From: Bactrocera neohumeralis
Lineage: Eukaryota; Arthropoda; Insecta; Diptera; Tephritidae
Direction: 5' to 3'
DNA: 64,000 nt
NCBI RefSeq assembly: GCF_024586455.1
Contig: NC_065921.1
Location: 44,786,574 to 44,850,573, forward strand
This document shows, piece by piece, positions 57,801 to 64,000 of the stretch. The stretch's first letter is position 1. Every line of letters begins with the position of its first letter. The notes below the pieces were generated by a model, which was given only the letters and a program-made list of their open reading frames with translations, was not told the DNA's origin and searched no databases. Made by a program: the position numbers and the translations under genes.

Positions 57801-60628
57801 GTACCTAAGTTTATAATCACTTCCTTTTACTTTTGCAGTCGCTTTTATGACACACAAACATTGGCCTATCAAACCGAGCGCATGCCGGAGCAAGTACGCT
57901 TAAAAGTCGGCGGCATACCACATACACAATTCGCTGTGTACGCCGAGTTCGCACGCAATATACCTGGTTTCCAACAGATGACCGAACGCGATATCGCTCT
58001 ATTCTTGCCCAAACCACAAGAGTTGCCCCCGGCTACCTTCGGCACTGACGAAATGGGCCTCCTATATGCCGAATTAGCTGCAAAAATGGATGCATTCCTC
58101 AACAGCACCATGAATATATCCACATTGCAGTTGCAGGCTAGCAAAATACATGCGCTGCTCAATGCGCTAATGGTAACTAGGCGTATACGTGATAATGAAT
58201 CGGCTCTAAATCTACTGACACGTGTCGTTGAGGGTCTCATTGAAGGATTGGTGAACATACCCGAACACATCGAGCAAATGAAATTGTACCGTGATATACA
58301 TTTACGTATACTGAATATGTTGCAGAATACTTTTGGTGCTGGTGTAACAGAACGAGCAATCACCAAGTGCATTTTCGATGTACGCGAAGAGGTGCGCTAC
58401 AATGTTGAAGCTATCAAATGGCTTATAACCTCACATTTCATTAATGTGCCGCAATTCGATTTATTGTTGCGCGAAGCTATGGATAATGGCAATAATTATA
58501 TGGCTGTCACGTTTGCCATGACATTAATGGAACGGTTGCTTGATGGACGCACCAGCGCCACTTTGGAAACAGAAATGACCGGCACATTCGAGATGTTGGG
58601 CCGCTTGCCACAGAATCGTCATCGCTATCCTGACGCCACGACTCATCAGATAGATATGATGGATGCGGGACCTTTTGGCGGAGCCGATCACTATTTAGCC
58701 GGTGCCAGACAATACATGACCTCGGGCATGCAGCATGTACGGGTGAGTACCAAACAAATGTTTGTTATGTTGTTGCCATATAAAAACAAATCTTTCTTTT
58801 TGTTTACTATTATAGTCCAATGATTGCGATGATCCACCTGGTTTGCAAGAGAAGACCGAATTCCTGCTCAAAGACTGGGTCTCCATCTACAACCAATCGA
58901 ACAATTTGTCGCGTGAGGCCAAGATCTTCACATCATTCGTACAGAAGATGAATATGTATGGTATTCTGAAGACCGACGACTTGATAACGCGCTTTTTCCG
59001 ACAGGCCACACAAATCTGCATTGATTTGGTGTATCGCATACTGAACGACCCAAGCAATTCTCCATTGCAAGCGCGCACCAAAATCTTCCACTGGATTGAC
59101 GCATTTGTGCATTTAATTGCTCTGCTGGTACGCCACTCCGGCGAAGCGGGCAATACCACGACGAAAATGAACTTGCTAAACAAGGTGCTCGGCATTGTTC
59201 TCGGCATATTGCGGCAGGACCAAGAATTGCATGGCACCGCATTCCAACAGCTCGGCTATCATCGCTTTTTTGTGATGCTATTTCTAGAGCTGAGCTCACC
59301 TGACGCGGTGCTAGAGAGTCTGATGCACAGCATTATAACTGCCTTCTCGCACACGTATCATCTCCTCAATCCAGAACATGCACCCGGTTTCGGCTACGCC
59401 TGGTTGGAGTTGATCTCACATCGCATTTTTATCGGACGTATACTAGCACAGATACCGCAACAGAAGGGCTGGCCACTGTACTCACAGCTGCTGCTCGATT
59501 TGTTCCGCTATCTGGCGCCATTCTTGCGGAATGCCGAGCTAGCGAAGCCCGTACAAACATTGTACAAGGGAACGCTGCGCGTTCTGCTCGTGTTATTGCA
59601 CGATTTCCCTGAATTTTTATGTGACTACCACTTTGGTTTTTGTGATGCAATACCGCCGAATTGCATACAAATGCGCAACATAATATTGGCTGCTTTTCCA
59701 CGCAACATGCGTTTACCCGATCCATTTACGCCCAATTTGAAAGTGGATATGTTGGCGGAGACTGCAACAGCACCGAAAATTTGCTCAAATTACGTATTCA
59801 ATATACAGCCCGCAAATTTCAAGAAAGATCTCGACTCCTACCTGAAGGCACGCGCTCCGGTAACTTTCCTCTCGGAGCTGCGCTCACACTTGCAGATCTC
59901 AAATGAGCCCGGCTCACGTTACAACATTCCACTCATGAATGCGCTCGTACTGTATGTGGGTACGCAAGCTATTTCGCACATAAGGTGAGTAACAACATGC
60001 TCTTCGATTGTTTGAAATGCACTAACTAACATTAACTTTTTGTTATCTTTTCTTATTTTAATTATTTATTATGAATATTCCCACGCGCAGAAGTAAAAAT
60101 TTCGTGCCCAATACATCGAACATCGCACACAGCGCACACATGGATATATTCCAGAATTTGGCTGTCGACTTGGATACCGAAGGACGCTATCTCTTCCTGA
60201 ACGCCATTGCCAATCAATTGCGTTATCCGAATAGCCATACGCACTACTTCAGCTGCGCAGTGCTACATTTGTTCGCCGAGGCCAACTCTGAGGCCATACA
60301 AGAGCAGATCACACGTGTGCTACTTGAACGTCTCATTGTGAATCGTCCACATCCTTGGGGCTTGTTGATCACCTTCATCGAGCTGATCAAGAATCCTATC
60401 TACAAGTTCTGGGATCATGACTTTGTGCACTGTGCGCCAGAGATTTCAAGGTAAGTGCAAAAAATACAAAATATTACTGCTACGTAGAAAAAATCGTAAT
60501 TGTTTAATATCGATAATTTTCGTTGAACGCTTAGGTTATTCGAGTCGGTGGCACGTTCGTGTATGGTCAAGTCGAATCACCAGCCGCAAATCAACAATAT
60601 GGATGGTGACATTCAGGAAATCAATTAA
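48826..60628 (+). CDS. Not1: Not1 / CNOT1, scaffold of the CCR4-NOT deadenylase complex
   Basis: Eleven coding exons: 48826-48921, 51396-51620, 51681-52208, 52278-52737, 52880-54088, 54672-55433, 56174-57770, 57839-58742, 58816-59984, 60091-60450 and 60535-60628. All phases agree and give 2467 residues (fly Not1 about 2500). Landmarks: N-terminal HEAT region (EADRHCLRCLFSVINF; ASRREYLKLEKWLSDKIREH); TTP-binding MIF4G-like region about 905-1060 (DEANSYFQRIYNHPPHPTL, CMLRNLFEEYRFFPHYPEKE); CAF1-binding MIF4G about 1140-1360 (AFIFNNLSQLNIPQK, FVVPFVAKILE); a Gln-rich linker; the CNOT9-binding DUF3819 region (VVDRSVRIAVTTTEQIVRKDF, abridged); and the C-terminal Not1 superfamily domain about 2090-2450 (LHDFPEFLCDYHFGFCD, AHMDIFQNLAVDLDTEGRYL) that binds NOT2/NOT3. 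It scaffolds mRNA deadenylation and decay in the cytoplasm. ATG 48826 (MNQLKFTLAE) is the first ATG in this frame. Confidence 0.96.
48922..51395 (+). other. Not1 intron 1
   Basis: A 2.47-kb intron with donor GTATTG and acceptor TTCACAG. It contains the second copy of a 27-bp repeat (49782-49808). The minus-strand open frame across it (49462-49809) is not a recognisable protein. Otherwise AT-rich and plain. Confidence 0.7.
49782..49808 (+). repeat. 27-bp direct repeat, copy 2 (Not1 intron 1)
   Basis: Exact match to 48423-48449, 1359 bp downstream, same orientation. Confidence 0.8.
55434..56173 (+). other. Not1 intron 6
   Basis: 740-bp intron, donor GTGAGT, acceptor TTCTAG. Two words of about 10 bp, ACAGGGTGACCC near the start (55483) and TTACCCTGTACC near the end (55989), are partly inverse of each other. 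That could mark a small fold-back or MITE between them (about 55480-56000). No coding sequence. Confidence 0.45.
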
Positions 60629-63600
60629 TGTTGCACTACAACAACAAAAACGACAAACAAAACGAGTAGAAGAATGTAGCTCTCACCCTAGTGATGGTAG
60701 TATGCACGCAGTGGAAATAAACGGTGCTAGTTGTAAGAATGATTTGTGTGTTTAGTTGTGGAAACTGTTGGTAGCGATGGCGGCGTTGCTGACAGTCCAC
60801 AGCCGTCCATTTCCACTATGAGCGTCACGCTGTCGATCACATTGAACAGAAATAGCAGAAGATTAAAAAGTTTTTTTAAGCTAAAGATACAAAAACATAT
60901 AATTGATTTATGAATTAAGAGATTGCAAATTTTTTAAAAAGGAAAAACTAAAAAAATTGAAAAATCAAAAATGGAAAAGATAATGAAAAAAAGTAAAAAA
61001 AACAACAACAATATATATACATATACTATAAATAAACAAATAATTTACTTGTAAGTAGTTTAAAATACACGATAAAGAGGAAGCAACACTTGAAAGCAAA
61101 TTTAAATTAAATTAAATTTATTAATAACTAATTGATGTATTATAAATATAAAATTAATTTGAACAAAAAAAAAAAAACATATATGCTAATTATTAAACAA
61201 CAAATTACAGATGTTGGTGTAAAAATTTATAGTTGTTGGCAAAAGAAGTAGCGAGAAAAACAAACACTTTATCGAAGCATACGAGAAATGGCCGAAATAA
61301 CGAACAAGCCCAGCTCGGGAGAGTAGTTCAAGACCGGGCGAGTAAAGTATGTGCGGAGCGCGACGAGTATGAGTACAGTATGCGAGTTATTTAAAATGTA
61401 TTTGCTGCATCGCTGACCTGAAACACTGCGGCAAAACAATTTACAATTTTAAATAAATGATAATTACAAACATGCAAACAAAAACAAAGCATAATGGTAA
61501 GCAATAAGCATAGATACAGATGTAATATGTACTCAAAATAACAAAAAAAGAGAAAATTTAAAATTAACAAAAAAAAAATAAAATTAACAAAAAAATAAAA
61601 GTAAACAAACTACAAAAATTAAAAAATAAATGCATTGAAAAAAAAACATCCAAACAAAAAAATTGTAAAATCCAATAAAGCAAAAAATTACAAAACGTGT
61701 ACATATTTGTATCAAAAAAAAAAACAAAAAGTAAAACTAATAATGATATAAAAAACGATGCATAAGCAGAGCGTGAAATGCAGAGTTGTAATATTTCAAC
61801 ATTTGCTGGCTGGAAAACATGTTTGTGCACGTTTCAACCATAGCCTAGCAAATGTTGACGGTATTTAAAAAAATAAATATATATGTATATATACATATAT
61901 AAACATTAATGGTGATGCTTTTAAAATAAAATAAATTATAATGGCGATGATGTGATGTATAAGAGAGAGAGCGTAAGAGAAAAAGTGGAGAGCGTGAAGC
62001 AGGATCGCAATGTACAAACCCAATTTTCGTTTTTCCGAAATGAAAAGAAGTTAATTTGTTTTGAAATAAATATGATTATAGAAAAAAATAAATAAATCCA
62101 TAAAGTATGTAAGTGACAAAAATTAAAAACGGTAAATAAAAGGTATAAAGATAAATAACTTAAAAATAAATTGAGATTAAAAATTAAATTAATATTGAAA
62201 ATAAATTGAAGTTAATCAATAATTAATATTTAAAAAATAAATTGAAACCAACAAATAAATAAAATTACAAAATAAATTGAAACTGAAAATAATTAAAATT
62301 AAAAATAAATTGAAACTAAAAAATTATTAAAATTAAAAAACAAATTGAAGTCAAAAAATAATGTTTCAATTTCATAAAATAGTTAAAAATATAAAATTAA
62401 TTCAAACTAAAAAATAATTAAACATTACAAATTAATTCAACTAAAAAAATTAAAATAATTTAATTAAATAATTCAATTGAAACTACATCAAAAAAATATA
62501 CACTCCAAATAAAGTTACACAATTCCAAAATAAATTAAAACTAAAAAATAATAACAAATTAATAAAAACTAAAATTAAAAAATAAATAAAAATAAATATT
62601 AATATAAATTTAAAAAAAATGTAAAAAAGTTGTACTCCACAATTCAAATAAAGTTACACAAAATCTTACTTTGAAAATCTTTTCATTTGCGATAAAACGA
62701 GAAATGCGTTTGTGCAAATTTTATGAATTATGTTTTTATTTTGCTTATAAGCATATCATTTTGATAGCAACACTCGAGAGTATGTTTCACCACAAGTGGC
62801 CCAACTTGACTTTTACACACGTACAATCACAAAGATTTAGAGAGACATTTTGGAGACTTGTGCTTTCTCGATTTATTGGTTTTTGTTTTTAATTAGCAAT
62901 GTGCAGTTTTAAACGGAATAAATAAAAGAAAATTATAAAATAATATAAACAAACTTAAAAATTAAAAAAATAATAATAAATTCTTAACATTCATGTGTAT
63001 GTATTAGGCAAAAATTACATCCCATTGGATAACAGTTGATTTCATTTGTTGCTTTACAAATCGCAATTCTACATTTTACTAACGCAATTGCTTTAAGCGA
63101 GTTTATTTACCTTGGAAAATTAATTCATTGAATTATTATTATTAACTATTACTTATTTGTTTGGCGAGGAAAATTTTAATGCGTTCATATTTTATGCTTA
63201 TCAAATTAATTAATAAACAACAAAAAAATCCATAAAATGAAAACTGCAAGAACAACAATTATATAAAAAACTCATGTGCTGAAAACGGCAAGAACTGTAT
63301 GTCATTGATCATTTTACTTGGGGAAAGTGTATGTAATTAATATTAAATTAAAATACTTATAATTTCTAATTAAATGTCTAATTGAAAGCAAAGTTAAAAT
63401 ATATACATATATGTAAATGCATACTGAGCAATTAATTATAATTATGCATTAATTATTAACGGAGTGATTAAATTGCTAGTGAAAGAGAGAGCAGGAATTA
63501 TATGCAGCCGAAATGAAATACATATATAAATACAAATATATGTATATATGTATGATAAATGAATAGAATGAACGTACATATGTATATGAAGAATAATATA

Positions 63601-64000
63601 AACAAAGGAAAAAGTAAATACAATGCAAAAAGAAAATTAACAAAAAACCAAACAAGTAACAAAAACGAAAATAAATATATATTAAAGATGCATTAAAATA
63701 AAACATAGTCATATTCATTAAAAAAGCAACGTATTTTATTTGCACCATCGCTTTGCGAGATGGAGAAAATATTGCTTGGCGTTCACAGTTCACAGTAATA
63801 ATTGTCACGAATGACCAGCCGACTGCAGATTCTAGGCCATTGCAGCCAGGCTTAGCGCCACTACCGGCTAGGTATTATACTCGATTTGTTACAGAATGCT
63901 ATGAATGTTATACATATTGGCAATGTGACCAAGAAAAGGAGATCAATGCCGAGTTAAACACAACGTGTTTTTAAGAAGAGAACTTTCCTCACTTGCGTAA
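60629..64000. other. Not1 3' flank, AT-rich, no gene supported
   Basis: Begins with the Not1 3' UTR; many AATAAA hexamers (for example near 61031, 61451 and 62089) make the end undecidable. CATATATGTATATAC microsatellites lie near 61880-61905 and 63520-63555. Open frame 63753-63974 has several Cys near its end (CYECYTYWQCDQ) but no family I recognise, and is left uncalled. Confidence 0.5.
62100..62640. repeat. Degenerate AT-rich tandem repeat
   Basis: The phrase AAAATAAATTGAAACTAAAA recurs with variations about every 30-35 bp across the interval, separated by AATTAAAATT-type spacers. Very low GC; similar in style to 33780-34060. Confidence 0.65.

Noticed and set aside
60505..60520. TATCGATA (DRE core) in the last Not1 intron
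   Set aside because: A single 8-bp match in a 3' intron is expected by chance and has no promoter context.
63753..63974. 73-codon plus-strand frame with a Cys cluster at the window end
   Set aside because: No recognisable zinc-binding pattern, no splice-linked exon visible, AT-rich flank; cannot be supported.

Overview
This window is nuclear DNA from a higher dipteran. It is very probably a tephritid fruit fly or close relative. The genes have GT-AG introns of 60 bp to 2.5 kb, give full-length proteins of typical fly size, and sit in AT-rich, transposon-laden DNA rich in ACAT/GTAT microsatellites. The species assignment is inference from gene content and repeat style; no search was run.

Layout. 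(1) Positions 1-5.7 kb hold no intact gene, only decayed hAT, mariner and Helentron-like fragments. (2) 5.76-8.25 kb, minus strand: one intact single-exon gene for an 832-residue secreted repeat protein, with a readable TATA/Inr core promoter. (3) 8.5-31 kb is a transposon graveyard. It holds one complete mariner (9535-10828) with matching terminal inverted repeats and an open transposase. Around it lie at least six other mariner-type remnants, several LINE fragments, and many short Helentron-like (mini-me/DINE type) elements, some nested. (4) 31.4-32.6 kb, plus strand: the 3' exons of a mitochondrial-type lysine methyltransferase (ETFBKMT family). An identical pair of tRNA-Ala(UGC) genes lies on the minus strand, one of them inside its last intron. 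(5) 35.65-60.6 kb is a dense housekeeping block: Br140/BRPF1 (minus), an arthropod SMYD4-type SET/MYND gene (minus), Sec6/EXOC3 (plus, divergent from the SMYD4 gene) and Not1/CNOT1 (plus). All four open reading frames were rebuilt exon by exon and close with consistent phases. (6) 60.6-64 kb is AT-rich 3' flank with no gene I can support.

Functionally the housekeeping genes are unrelated neighbours: chromatin reader scaffold, SET-domain protein, exocyst tethering subunit, and CCR4-NOT scaffold. In D. melanogaster the Br140, a SMYD4-type and the Not1 genes carry close CG numbers on chromosome 2R, so part of this block may be conserved synteny (inference from memory).

I see no bacterial, viral or CRISPR-like system. 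The most unusual items are: a full-length mariner whose first catalytic Asp is Glu; the EHLR-repeat secreted protein; a 33-bp perfect inverted repeat just upstream of Br140; a 66-nt stop-free, frame-preserving intron in Br140; the intronic antisense tRNA; and the nested or inverted Helentron-like elements.
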